Below, in pieces: positions 1 through 12,400 of a stretch of DNA of 64,000 nucleotides. Where the stretch lies: contig NC_089178.1 of assembly GCF_947507565.1 (NCBI RefSeq), forward strand, positions 3,348,001-3,412,000, read 5' to 3'. Origin of the DNA: Oscarella lobularis. Its lineage: Eukaryota; Porifera; Homoscleromorpha; Homosclerophorida; Oscarellidae. The translations under genes and the position numbers were made by a program. Numbering within the stretch: position 1 is the stretch's first letter; every line of letters begins with the position of its first letter. The notes below the pieces were generated by a model, which searched no databases, was not told the origin of the DNA, and saw nothing but the letters and a program-made list of their open reading frames with translations.

Positions 1-92
1 GCTCGAAACCGTGCAAGAAGGAGCGCAAGTCAGCTAGAAGTCTAGGGGCGTGACTCGATCGGTTGCGTCATTCATTTCTGTTTCGCCCACAG

Positions 93-2852
93 AGACGATT
101 TCCTCTTCCCGGAGCGAAAGACAAACACTGGCCAGTGACGTACAATGGAGACTCCGTCGCAATTCACTTTCTTCCTCCGCTCCCGTCTCCTCAAGACGGC
201 TTGTTCAAGCAAGGCGACTGTTTCTTTCAGTTGCCCGTTCTCCGCGGCAAGCCGGGCACGCTCTCCTTCAAGTATTTTCTCGCCACCGAATTGACGTCGA
301 CGAGCATTCCTCTCGAACGATTCGAGTCTGCTTTCACCATCGAATACTTGACTGACATTCTCGATAAACTTAGCGTGAAGAACGGGTGTTCGCGGAATGA
401 CTTTCGACTTTTGCTGGTGGATAAGCGAGGACGAGTAGAAAGAGTTATGGTCAATTACTTTTTGTCGCCGCCAATTCACACGCCTAATATGGCTGAAGTG
501 AAGGGTCAATTGGTTGCTCCTGGCGATGGATATCCTCTGCTAGAGGAAAACGCGCAGAGACAGCTGGAATCAGCAGGAGTTTCGTCAAAGGTTTGTTTGT
601 TTTTTCTCTATGGATGTTTTAAAATTCTTTTGTGTACAGCAGGCTTCCACAGCTCAACCGTTTGTGGTTCCATCTTTTGATAGTAGTGTGACTGAACGGG
701 AGTTGATAAATGTTCCTTCTTCAAGGGTACGTTTGTACTTCGTAAGTTAGAAGGCTTGGTACTTAGGGACTGATTGCTTAGGGCGATCATTATGCTTCAA
801 TGCTACAGGGTCAGACGGGCGATTCAGTAACAGATCAACGAATCCGACGGGTATCAGTTGTTCATGCTTTAAATAAAGAAAAATTCAATCAGTCTTCATA
901 GGTTTATGAAAAAGTGGCGAATTTTTCAAATCAAGAAAATCCAACTGCACCAGATGAATTGCCTCCTGATACCAGTTCTAATGAACAGCAGCCAAGGTGA
1001 TGCTAATTTGTAGGTTAGCGTTGTTGTTGTAAAATTGTTTTTTAGAACAAAATCTGGATATGACAGTGTTAGATTTGAACATTTAGCTTCTGTTGTTCAG
1101 GTATGCTGTCTTTTCCAATGTCTCTCTACTGTATTTTTGTTCTAAATAGAAAGAACTGCCTGCTAAGATAAAAGACATTCCGTTTAAACTCCGGACTGTC
1201 TTGTCTGCAAAGCTTGATTTGCAGGATGACGTGAAGCTCAATGACTGGCGAATGCTTGCTGACTTCTTTGGGAGTTCCAACAGTGACATCAAGGGCATTG
1301 ATCAGAGATGTCGACGTACGAAAACCAGTCAAACTTTTGAAGTTCTGGATAAATATGAGGATCAATCCTGCGCTCAATTAATTGGCGGATTGCTGGAAAT
1401 CGATCAAAACGGGCTGCTTGACGATATTCATGCCTATTACCTGCAGGAAACGAAAACTAAGAGTATGTAAGATTACAGAATGCTGTCGTGCTTAATAATT
1501 TTGTTTAATTTAGAAGGTGTGGCTGGCAGATCATTTGAAGGAGAAACTGTGTGCTATTACTTAAAACAATAGTTCTTTTAATTAATGAAGCAAATTTTTA
1601 GAGAAAATCCTTCACGCTGCCGTTGAGCAGAAGTGTCTCTAGTCCTGTGGAGGCTGAAAATTCTTATGATGTTTTGCATCGAGGGCGAGCGAACTCTGGT
1701 AAGTGCGAGATCTGTTGATTTTTCACTGTCAAAACCAATGTCTATTTAGGTCCTGTAAGATCTTGTCTAGTCTAAAATGTACATGCTTGTGACTTTTTTC
1801 GCTAGTCAAAAATAAGATCTCCGGTTCAAGTCAGTTCCGAAAGTGATCAGGCTCGCATGCTTGGTACGTACCAAGCCTTAACAGCTCTTGAAAAATTGCA
1901 TTCTTGGCTTTGTTATGTGCAGCCGAGAGAAAAAAGACCCCGTCTGTACAGAATTTGTACGACGAAGATGCCAAGGAATTCTGGTATAGTATCAAATCTG
2001 ATCAACCTGACTCAAAGGTAATTGCATGCCCGTTGGCTCTTCTCTAACGGAGACTGCAGTGATTCTGTGTCTTTTTACATTGGTATATAGAGCTGGGTGT
2101 CTTTTATTGAGGCAGTGAAAGAGAAATTCGGAGACGTACCTGCAGACCGGCATTTTTCTGCTGAAAAGAGCCTGTTTGCTACGCTTGTTCCCGATGCAAA
2201 GTACAGGGATAGAAAGGATGTGAACACAGTCGTTACAGAAAAAGCGTTCACTCGTCTCATCAAATGGTTTGGACCTTGCACAGACGAAGAAAACGGCTTT
2301 TTGAAAAAGGTAAAGTTTGCGTTGTTTGACGCGAGTCTAACATTCTTCACGTTAGATTTTTGATTTGACGAAAAGATCGCGAATCGGTCAAAAGTAAGAG
2401 CGCTTTTTTTTGGTAGCGTTGTTATTTTTGTCTATCAGTTTGTGATTAGACGAGACAGCTGGTTTGCCGGACACATGACAAGCGAAGACGAAGAGAAGCT
2501 CGAAAAGGCAGAATCTGGAGCGTTTCTTGTCCGCTTCAGCGATACAGATATTGATGAAGGCGGGTTTTCATTGGAAGTCAAACACGAGGATGACATTGAG
2601 AAGTTTGCTATCAGAGTAAGCTTTATCTCTTTTTGTTTGAGGTCTCATAAGTTCCTGTTTGTATAGGCAAAGCCAGAGAGTCAGCAATTGTTTTTTGATT
2701 ACGGCGATTTTGCCAAAGAGCCTTATTATAGCTTGCCTGATCTCATAGAAGATATCAAGCTAAGAGGAATTCCTGTAGGAGAAGGTGTCATTCTATTGAA
2801 AAAAGCGTGCCGTGGACTAAAATTCAGCAAAGCTACTTCTGCTTATAAGTAG
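93..2852 (+). CDS. Death-domain and SH2-domain signalling protein (multi-exon, 5' end uncertain)
   Basis: About a dozen exons with GT-AG borders read as one protein. The first visible exon (about 93-591, preceded by a CAG acceptor-like site, so the true start may lie before the window) gives a 165-residue domain I do not recognise. The exon at about 1150-1467 encodes a death-domain-like six-helix segment (LQDDVKLNDWRMLADFFG, then SCAQLIGGLLEI). Exons at about 2092-2310 give a helical linker and about 2440-2615 plus 2667-2852 an SH2 domain with the phosphotyrosine-binding FLVRFSDT motif; it ends at a TAG near 2850. The linker-plus-SH2 layout recalls CBL or STAT proteins, but no DNA-binding, RING or kinase domain is visible. 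Death domains usually assemble immune or apoptotic complexes, so an adaptor linking tyrosine phosphorylation to such a complex is an inference. Confidence 0.7.
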
Positions 2853-2855
2853 ATA

Positions 2856-3059
2856 CTGATTACCAAAGTACAATATAGATTTTTGTTCGAAAAGGAAGAC
2901 AACGTTATCCGGGTTTGCAGACAATGCGGAGATATTTCTTTCTTACAGTATCCAGCGATCATACGAAGCACGTTTGCATATTCTGGTCAGAATAGGAGTT
3001 CGCCTCTTGTTGCGTTGAGGAAGGACGCTGAGGAGCCGCCATTTATGAATTACGACAAT
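2856..3059. other. 3' flank of the death/SH2 gene
   Basis: An AT-rich stretch after the TAG carries a 67-codon frame (2883-3086) without recognisable homology, probably 3' UTR. The segment ATTACCAAAGTACAATATAG near 2859 resembles ACTACCAAAGTACAGTTGTAG near 4485, a short dispersed similarity of unknown meaning. Confidence 0.4.
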
Positions 3060-3860
3060 TTATTTTATGCAAAAAACGTACAGTAGCATGCACTCGTTCA
3101 AAACATCCTCTATTGTTCGGTCTTCGATTTCTTGAGCTCTTTCGTTCACGTTTCCACCTAAAAAAAGAAAAAAATTAGTCTCTGTCAAATAATCGTTGTA
3201 CGTACCTTTTTGTGCGTCCGTATTCGCGCTATCCAGGCTACACCGCGCGGAGGTTCGGACGCTTCGTAGCCCAAGGCAGCCACCGCAAAAGCAATGGCCA
3301 CCCGTTCCAAAAAGTGTCGGGCGAGCCACGACGTCATCAGCCACCCCACCGGTACCCGCCTGGATGAGAGACGGTCCCTAATACCGTAGTCCCCCGGCGC
3401 GGTGGTACCAAAAAACCCTTCGGTATGTGTTCCTGAGAAGAACCGGGGCTACTGGAAGTGGAGAGCGGCCGACCACCGTTTGTAGGAGTCGACAGTAAAG
3501 ACAGTGCATGCCGGAATCGAAGTCTCCTGGGTCGGATTATCTTTGGTCTAATCGCACTGTCGGGTGAGAAAAGTGCCGGCAACCAGGCCATGGTTGAACA
3601 CCCCCTCTGAGCCGTTTCTCACTCGAGCCTAACGTGAGTCGTGCTCATTAGCGACAATAAGACCGCAGTAATCTCGAATCCCAGTGCGTAGACCGAGGCC
3701 GAAGCCCCCCATCGCCCTGCCTACAGGCTCCGGCACGGCATTATACCGTGGGCCACGCTGAGTCAACTATCCAGACTTGCCTTTTGCCAAATCTCCCGGG
3801 TCGATCCGTCAAGGACGAGACGCAGATTGCTCCGCGACCCATCCACCCTCAGCCGCAACT
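3060..3860 (-). other. GC-rich unassigned block with a possible spliced minus-strand transcript
   Basis: This stretch is much richer in GC than the 3' part of the preceding gene and carries hairpin-forming sequence such as CACGG-N7-CCGTG near 3736-3752. On the minus strand there is a TATA-like TATAAAAG at about 3886-3893, a good donor (AAAAAG then GTACGT) near 3207 and a pyrimidine-rich acceptor near 3160, so a spliced transcript running from about 3860 to 3060 is possible. Two short reading frames cross the junction but neither resembles a protein I know. I compared it by eye with RNase P, RNase MRP, SRP, 7SK, 5S and spliceosomal RNAs and found no convincing match. It could be a structured noncoding RNA, a repeat or simply intergenic DNA. 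Confidence 0.25.
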
Positions 3861-3885
3861 GAAGGAAATTGGGGCGCGTTCTGCT

Positions 3886-4061
3886 TTTATACTATGACCC
3901 CGCCCATCGCTCTGATTGGCTTGCTGGTTTCCGCTCTTCGTGCTCATTGGCTCTTTGGAAAGAAGGTGTCAAAAGGCAAACCGGTTTCGATTCCGGTTTG
4001 ACGAAATATTGCATAACGATTTCGGTTAGAGGCGACAGATATCGCACCTGCATCGAACAAG
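3886..4061. promoter_or_regulatory. Candidate bidirectional promoter with ATTGG boxes and a hairpin
   Basis: The segment holds two ATTGG (inverted CCAAT) motifs near 3914 and 3947, a TATA-like element readable on the minus strand, a perfect 8-bp hairpin (CAAACCGG, loop TTTCGATT, CCGGTTTG) at about 3978-4001, and an AAGATGGCG YY1-like motif overlapping the ATG at 4062. It lies between a possible minus-strand transcript and a possible plus-strand gene. The role is inferred from motif content only. Confidence 0.35.
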
Positions 4062-4469
4062 ATGGCGAAGAAAACGTGGCCACGACGAAACGAAAACGCT
4101 GTTAGGTACGTCTTTTCGTTGTTTTTCGCCGCTCATTTCGTCGCACGAAGATACGGGCGCCCGATTCACGTGATATGGAATGATCGATCGGAAGAAGTTC
4201 GTTTCGAGGCCGAATTCGAGCGAAACGAGGATAAATCCGAAGAGAACTAAGAGCGCAACTCGTCATTCGCTTGGAAAATCGAAGGAGAAAGTCGAATTGC
4301 TTCCCTAGCGCCTCGAGCGAACTTTCCGAGCTAAGTAGGGCCTAAAACGCTATTTTTTCTGTAAGGCGAATGCAGTTTTTAAGTCTAGACGCGTTCGAAC
4401 GTCTCGGTTCTGCGGAAAAATGGGCAGTCTTTTCGAAAACGAACTCAAACAAACCGAGAGATTATGATG
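4062..4469 (+). CDS. Possible small two-exon protein of unknown function
   Basis: A first exon (4062-4105) starts at an ATG within AAGATGGCG, reads MAKKTWPRRNENAV and ends at a GTACGT donor. A pyrimidine-rich acceptor near 4365 joins in frame to a second exon starting RMQFLSLDAFERLG and running to GATTATGAT before a GTAAGA donor at about 4470. Downstream exons would have to overlap the UFM1 protease gene on the other strand, and I could not follow them. I do not recognise the product. The good promoter motifs upstream and the in-frame junction argue for a gene; the lack of homology argues against. Confidence 0.3.
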
Positions 4470-4526
4470 TAAGATGTTTGATTAGACTACCAAAGTACAG
4501 TTGTAGATTTTCTTGTTTGAACGTGA

Positions 4527-5368
4527 TTATCGTGCAGAAAACTGAGGCAAGCATATATTGTAAAAAGAACTTGGTGTTAGAGAGTTCATTGGTTTCCATG
4601 CCACCCAGCCTTCCTCTTCAATTATCTTCATGTCATCTTTACCAGAATAATGAGGATCCTAGAGAAGAGTTCAGAGACAAAATTCCATGGATATAATTTA
4701 CAAGTATAAGCAAGTGGGAATCAGATGGGTTTGACTTGTTCCACGCAACTCCGAGAAGAGTTTTAGAAGCCGCGTCAATATTACCTCCTGTTTTGTAAAT
4801 GTAAAATTATAGGCAATTGCAGAAGTGCTCTACCAATCATGGCGGGAGAACAGATCGATTCAAAGTGAGAGAAAAGATTTCCGAGGTTGTCTGTGAATTC
4901 TCTAATCGATTGGCAATGCAGTATCCTGCAAGGAATCTATATAACATAATAACTGAATGCTTAAAGACAGGACTCTTCTTTATACGTCATAGGTATAATC
5001 GATGCATATGGAGACTTCGAACGTGCCTATCCATTCTTTAGAGCCGACAAAATCGTCGCTTTTGTCGCCCATTTCGACGAGCATTTTCTGCACGTCAACC
5101 AGGTCAGGAACTGCCTTTGCTTTTGCCCCTCTCGACTGCAATTGTAGCCTAATCCACGAAGAGAGCGTCTGCAAAGTTCTGTACCCACAGCCCCATCCCT
5201 GAGCGAGAAAAACGATAAAACGTCCCGCACACTCCAAAGAAAGCCCCCCACTCGATCATCAACGCCGTCAACGCAGTAGTGGTAATAAAAATACTCGCCC
5301 GTAACGCAAGCTACAGAAAACTCTGCACTAGACTCGAATTTCCGACAAATTCGTTCGTGATAGGCCAT
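4527..5368 (-). CDS. UFSP1: UFM1-specific cysteine protease (UFSP1-type)
   Basis: Five exons on the minus strand join in frame from ATG 5368 to a TAA at 4527-4529. The protein starts [14 protein letters not shown] and reads [14 protein letters not shown], then the catalytic cysteine motif [35 protein letters not shown], and the catalytic Asp/His motif DPHYSG followed by EEGWVAWK and SFYNICLPQ near the C-terminus. These are the signature motifs of UFSP peptidases, which mature the ubiquitin-like modifier UFM1 and remove it from targets. The length of roughly 220 residues fits the short UFSP1 form, not UFSP2, which has a long N-terminal domain. All catalytic residues appear intact. Its ATG is only 31 bases from the divergent ATR start. 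Confidence 0.9.
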
Positions 5369-5399
5369 AACATATCCGGGAACGCACGAAAGCAAAACG
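5369..5399. promoter_or_regulatory. 31-bp divergent intergenic space between UFSP1 and ATR
   Basis: The start codons of UFSP1 (minus) and ATR (plus) are separated by 31 bases. A promoter cannot fit here without overlapping coding sequence, so either the 5' UTRs overlap, or the two transcripts start inside each other's first exon. The ATR N-terminus and the UFSP1 N-terminus both look plausible, which leaves the true start sites open. Confidence 0.5.
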
Positions 5400-8300
5400 A
5401 TGTCGGACGACGCGAAAGAAGCCGGAGACGACGACGACAAAGTCGACCTGCCTCGCGTCTTCTCCGCCGTCGTCGACATGATCGTCAAGCACCTCAATCC
5501 GACGACAATTCCCCATCAACTCGGCGAAAACGGCGCGCGACAACAATGCAAGTGCGTGACAGCTCTAAAATACATCGAACACACGGTCGAATCGATCTCG
5601 GACGTCTACGTTCTATTCGTTCCGCGACTCGCCTTGTGGGTCGTCGTCAAATTGCTCGCCGTTCTCGCCGAATCGTCGTGCGAACCGTTGCACGATCAAG
5701 TGCTCGACATTCTATCGTCGCTTCTTCGTCTTCTCGCCTATCGCGATTCGTCGACTTTTCACGCCATCGTCGCCGATTTCGCGACGCTTTTAGTCGAATT
5801 GCGCTTCGCGACGACGACGACAGCGAAGAATCGCGTCGAAAATATTTTCCCCGTTCACGTGCCGATGTTTGTTGATTTGGTGAATCGAACCACCGTGACG
5901 TCGGCATCCTTCCCGTCAACTTCCGATTTGTCGTGTTTCCACGTGGTAACGGAAGTCGACGGATTCATCGGCCTTCAACTTGCCGTCGCACGCGTTTTTA
6001 CGTCGCTCGTCGCGAGCAGCGTTCCCATGCGACCGTCGTCGTTCGATCGACTCTGGTCGATTCTCGTTACGGAATTTGAGCGCGAGACGACGATGACTCG
6101 CCTTGTCGTTGCCTTGCTTCGTTTAGCCGAAACGACGATGAAACGAAAACGCGACGTGAACGATGACGCTGCGACGCGTTTAGCGTTGCGTCTCATTGAG
6201 TTGTGCTCTTGCGCTGACGATGCAAATCAAGCGATTTTAGCCTCTTGCATTCGTCTTGCCGTTGGCAAAATTCGATGCGATTCTAATAAGGAAATTTTGT
6301 TGAAGACTCTGTGTCGCGGCGGCGGAGCTGCGACCGATTGCGTGCGCGGAAAATTACGCGTTTTGACGGAGACGCTTATTGGCTGTCTTTCGACTCTGTC
6401 TTCATCCTTGTTCTCATTGGAAAGTGCGAGTGGAATTAACGTCTCGGCGTGTTGTGCGACCCTGTTTCGGTTTTTGGACAGGATGGATTTTCGCGTGGGT
6501 ATATCGTGTTTGGTTAAGTTTTTGCTGTGCGAGACTTCGTCGTTTTCCTCTTCCTCTTTCTCCTCCTCGTTGTCATCATCGTCTGGGATATTCGAGACGC
6601 CGAGCGCCGGAGCCAAGCGAATGAAGCTGCACCGAAAGGAAGGGAGTGCAAGTCACGCGGAGACGGATAGCGACGGCACGCCGAGGAAAAGAAAGCGTCT
6701 CGCGAAACGCGGATGGAACTGTCCCACTTTGGATCAGATTACCGAAACGATGACGCAATTGGTTGCTCTCGTTGAATCTCTGTTAAAATTAAAAGCCGGT
6801 GGCGTTTCTGTGTTGAAAAGAACAATGATTCGATTGGGCGGAATGATTCAAATTGTCGCTCAGTGTTTGACAACTTTGACTGGAAAAGGGTTTCATTTGG
6901 CTTTACTAAGCGATTCTGGTGTCGTCGCTTGTTGTCGCACGTGGACGGCTGTTGTAGAGAAGGCGATTATCGCTTTTTCTCTTGCTGATCTTATTGCTTT
7001 GTTAGAGGCAATTTTCGACGGTTTGGATGCGTTGATTTTTGCGTGCGAGACGGCGAAGTTGCAGGAGCCCACTCTAGGCGCTCTACTTCGTCTCGCATCT
7101 CTTCCTTGGCTAAAAAATGCTCGCAATCTTCCATCAGGATCTGTAGTCGTGATGGAAAAGGACGCAGAACTGTCCGAACACTTGATAGGCGTTCTAGAAG
7201 GAGAGGAAAAGACGTCGTTTATTTGGGCGCAGTCGCTTCACGCGATAGCCGCCCTTTCGTCTGACTACGTTCTGCAATTTCGCCAGAGCGTTCTCGCTTT
7301 GGGCTTAGAGAGTCGTCACGCTTGCGTTCGTCGATCGGCTATCGGTTCTCTTCTTCTTTTCGCCGGTTACGCGACTTGTGCGAGAGAAAGCGTTTTACAA
7401 AGTCTTCTCTATTGCGTTGAAGACGACGATTTCAGCGTGCGAAGAGAACTGGCGAGCAGACTCGGACTCGTCGCACTCACAATGTCCGACGGCGTTCAAG
7501 TAAAGCGAAAAATTCCGCTTAATCAAGATCGCATACGTCTGTCCGACTGCGCGAATCTAGAACGTCGCAAAGGCGCATTAACTAAACTAAACGCGACGCT
7601 ATTTCAACCGTTCTTTAAACTAGAAAAAGGTGACGTCGACGGGGGAACAGTTCGACGTGCCTTCCTTCAAAGTCTTCCACTCGTTATCGAGTGTTTGGAT
7701 TTGAGTCGACCGACAGCCGGTTTCCTATTGGACTGGTGCATATTATCTCTAGGCGCGTCAAAGCCAGACGAACTCGTTCTACTAGGAAGCGTCATCGAAT
7801 CCGTTCTCGACGGAACGAAAGTGGAAACGGTGGGCGAATCAATCGTTAATAAACTCAAGAGCGAACTAAGCGCAACGAGCGACGATCGAACGCGAGAAGG
7901 CGTCCTCTTAACTCTTCTCGGTCGCGTCGGATCGAAATCGTCGGGCGCCTGTCTCGTTCGTTGTCTAACGACGCTACTCGACGTCGCGCTTTTCCACGCC
8001 GTCGCTTCGGTGAAAGCGGCGGCGTTCTCGCAAGTTCGCGTCGTCGTCGTCGAAGCGTCCGGCGTCGACGGCACGCGATTTTTCGTCGCCAATCAGCAGG
8101 CGCTGTGCGAATACATCTGCTCCGTTCTTCACAACATCGCCGCCGACGTGGTGGAGTGTCGACGCGCTTTGAAAGAATTCGCCGATTTGTTTCAATTCGA
8201 CGACGACAATCAGTTGGTGAGCAGCAAGCAGAAGTACCTGCTTCCTCGTCTCGTTTGCGATCACTTCGCATCGGCGCCCGTCATTCTTCGTCTCTTCAGC

Positions 8301-9384
8301 GACGTTCTCGCAATCGATCGACCTCAATTGGTATTCAATAACAGTCGCTACATCTTTTCGTACGTGATTCGAATGGGCGACGGTTCTCAAGTCGACAAAA
8401 TGCTTCGTTTTCTCGAATCGGAAACGAATTTCGATCTCGATTCGATTCTGCGCGCCTACGCTCAGCACACGTACAAAGAACTTCTTCTCCACATCAGCGC
8501 TTGTCCGGAAAAGGTGTTTCACGGGCTCGTACTGATGAGCCGCTACGATCCCCAATCGCCGTCGATTCCCCTTACGTCGCCCGCCGACTTGCCGTCGTTT
8601 CTTCAACCGCATCTTCTCGAATTGCTCGCCTTTTTTAACGGCTTGCTATTAGCCGGCAATACGGAAGCGGAGCAGAAGAGTCTCGTCTTGCGTAGTCTCA
8701 TCTATATCATGAATTTGCTCGGTGCCGAGTACCTGTCGCCTGTTCGTCTCAAAGTCATCGCTATATTGCGATTGAGCATGACGCTTGTAGACGCCGTGCC
8801 CGTCGAATTGTGCTTGGAAAGTTGGTTGTCTTTCGTTCGGAACATTGAGCCGGAATCGTTGGGAAATATGCTGAGCGAAATTACCATATCCCTACTTCCT
8901 CTCTTGGACGCTCATTCGGATAAGGTCGCGAAAATTTTCAATTATCTATTCGTCGAAAAACGCGAAACGCTTCAGTCGCATTTCTGCGACATTTTCTACA
9001 TTCCGCCTCATCCGGCACTTGCCGACGTGCTCGCCGTCGTGCGCGAATATCAAGACTCGCAAGAGCCGACCTCGAACAACTTTTCGACTCAAATCGATCA
9101 ACTCTTGACCGGATGCCGGCACGAGCGCGGCGACGTGCGACGTTACGCGGCGGCCAATCTGAGCGATTTTCTTCGCAATCATCGACACGCTCTCTCCGAC
9201 TTGATAGCGTCGTCGGAGACGCTAAGTCCCGTCGTCTGCGACGCCGTGACGACAATTCTTCGCGGCGTACAAGACGGCGACGCCGAAACGCGTCTATCGT
9301 TCGCCGAATGTTTTGGTCTGATTGGCGCGATCGATCCAGGACGATTGAGAAAGGTGGCACGAAATCGATCGCTCACTGCAAAGG

Positions 9385-9434
<50 letters not shown>

Positions 9435-12400
9435 CTCGTTCACGACGGCGCTCGGAGCGTCGGTTTTTGTGTCAAATTGATTGGCGAACTTGTACGCGCT
9501 TTTCAAGCGGCGTTGGATACTCGAGCGCAAGACTGTTGCGCCTACACGCTTCAAGAGGTTCTCAAGTCGTACGGTTGCGCGACGAATGCCGACGAGACGA
9601 TTTTAGGTGGACGGGTGTGGCGTTCGTTTTCCAAACCCACTCAAATCCTACTCGAACCGTATCTGCGATCGCACTACAAGGCGGAAGACGGCGTTTTTGT
9701 TCGCGACGTGAAAACACCTATTTACGGCAGTCAACGATGTCGGAATTTCGATAGTTGGATCGTTTGCTGGCTCTGTCATTTGACGAGTTGTCTCGAATCG
9801 GCTCCCGATATGCGAAATCTGTTCGAAAGTTGCAGTCTGACGTATACGCGCACCATATCGATTGGACTCTTTCTCTTGCCCTATCTCGTAACCGAAGTCA
9901 TTTTCGAGGATCGCAGGGAGGCGACGGCGAAAATCGGCGACGAAATGATGGCCGTCGTGCGACACGCGCAGAAAAACGACAACCTGTCGCCGTCGCAGGC
10001 CGACTTTCGACAGCGAAGCGCCCAAACCGTTCTTCTCCTTCACGACTCGCTCGTGCAGACGTGCCAACATTGGAAAAATCGCTACAACGTCGCGAAAGAC
10101 CACGTCGATCGGCAAATAATTGACGAAGTCGACTTGACGGTGCTCAAACGCCGATGCAATCTACTCGACGATTTTTTGACGAGCGTTCCTAAGGAAGCGC
10201 TCGCCGTCGCCGCCTTCAATTGCAAGTCGTACAGCGCGTCGCTCGTCCTCTTCGAATCGTCTATTCGACAAGACGCGTCGAAATTAGAAGAGCACATCTT
10301 CTTGTTGCGACGCGTCTACGCGGCGCTCGACGAACCGGACGGTTTCGTCGGTCTGTCGGCAATTTGTTCGGTGCCGGCGTCGCTCGTCGATCGAGCGCTC
10401 GAATGCGAAATGAAAGGAAATTTGGACGAGGCGCTCGTCTGCTATCGGGCGGCGACGCAGAACGATTTCAACGTCAGTCGAAATCACGAAGGTCTCGTTC
10501 AGGCTTGGCTGCGTTTAGGCGAAAACGACAGCGCGTTGAACCATCTCGATCGTCTTCTCGCCAAGCGAACGCAGTGGACGAAAGATTTTAATAAGTTTCG
10601 CGTCGAAGCGTGTCTTCAACTCGGCGAATGGGATTCGCTTCAGCAATACGTCGCTCTCGAGCCGCCGCATCACTCGTCCGATTGGTCCGTCGGCGTCGGA
10701 CGACTTCTGCTCGCTATCAAATCCGGCGCCAATCGCGACTTTGTCGCTCGCCTACGAACGATTCGTCAAGGCACGGCGAAAAGACTCGCCGCCGCGTTGG
10801 CGGCGAGCGACTCGTCGTCGTCATCGTCGTACGAACGCGGTTATGACTACGTCGCTCAATTGCACGTATTGCAAGACTTGGAAGAGGCGGCCGAACGCGT
10901 CTTTTTTGTCGGTAATGTCGATAGAAAGGAGGAGACTCTCGAATCGCTACGAATGCAGTGGAATCGACGACTCGAATTGATTCAGATGTCGTTTCGCGTT
11001 CGCGAGCCCATTCTTCGTCTTCATCGGGCCGTATTTCATCTTGTGCCGGCGCCGACGCTCGAACGCGAATCGTGGCTGACGAGCGCGAGAATCGCGCGCA
11101 AAGCCGGCTACGTGGGATTGGCGTCAAGTTGCGTTCTCAAGTCCGAACTCCTGCTACAGCCTTTGCCCGAAGTGTGGCTCGAAAAGGCCAAGTGTCTGTG
11201 GAGTCAAGGCAAAACGAAAGAGGCGTTGGTATTTCTGCAGGACAATCTGAAAAAGGAGTGCAATATCGTGGAGGAAGAGAAGGAAAAACGACCGTCGGCG
11301 CGTGCCAAAGCGATGCTCTTGGTCGGACGATGGATGGAGGCGACGGCTCTCTGCGAAACGAACACGATAATCGGTCAGTATCGAGATTTGATGCAGCAGC
11401 ACGCAAATTGGGAGAGCAGTCATTTCTATCTGGCAAAATACTACGACCGAATCATGGCAGCGCTCGAGGAATCGAAACCCGGAAAGGAACAGGAATGCTT
11501 ACCGATGATCATTCAGCATTACGGCAATTCGTTGCTCTACGGAAATCAGTATATTTATCAATCGATGCCTCGATTGCTCACCTCGTGGTTGGACTACGGC
11601 GCTAAAGTCTACGAAACGAACGTCGCGGCGAAGGAGAGCGGTCGACGAGACAGCGCCTTGTCGCGTCATCGACACGGCGGCAATTCGCTTCTGAAATCGC
11701 TCAACGACATTGTCAAAGATTTGGTTAAACGATTGGCTCCCTTTCAATTTTTCACCGCTTTCTCGCAAATCGTCTCGCGAATCACTCACCCGCATCGGGA
11801 CGTGCACGCGATCGTCGAGAATCTGTTGGCCAAGTTGGTGACGACCTATCCTCAGCAGGCCATCTGGATGATGCTCGCCGTCTACAAGTCGTCGCATTCG
11901 GGACGGCATCGACGTTGCGACGCCGTCTTCGATCACGCCAAAAAGCTGAATCCGTCGCTGCGAAAACTTCTCAAGGACTTTTTGGATTTGACCGAAAAGT
12001 TGATCGAATTGAGCGACAAAAATTATCCCAAGGTACAGCGTCAGGTGACCATGGATTCGGAATTTCGTCCGCTGCTTCGTCTCGTTCGCGATCCGCACTT
12101 TAGTCAAATTTTCGTGCCGGACAAAGCGATGATGACCGTCGTTCTTCCGACGTCCGTCACTCGCGATCACCACCCGTTTCCCGACGATTTGCCGTACATA
12201 AGCGACTTTGGTCCGATCGTCAATGTGCTCTCGTCCCTCGCTCGCCCGAAAAAGATTGTTATACGCGGCAGCGACGGACGAGACTATCCGATCTTATGCA
12301 AGCCGAAGGACGATTTGAGAAAGGATAGTCGACTCATGGAATTCAACGGACTGGTCAATCGATGTCTCTATCAGGACGCGGAGAGTCGTCGACGCAGTCT

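Noticed and set aside
3350-3395. Resemblance to the 3' half of 5S rRNA (GGATGAGAGACGG, TAATACCGTAG)
   Set aside because: The 5' half and the internal control region are absent, and mismatches are many.
3978-4001. GGTTTCGATTCCGG resembling a tRNA B box
   Set aside because: No A box or cloverleaf could be placed around it; it is better described as a simple hairpin.
4370-4696. Plus-strand 108-codon frame
   Set aside because: Its 3' half is antisense to the conserved UFSP1 exon encoding DPHYSG and SFYNICLPQ, which explains the open frame; only the 5' part is kept as a doubtful exon.
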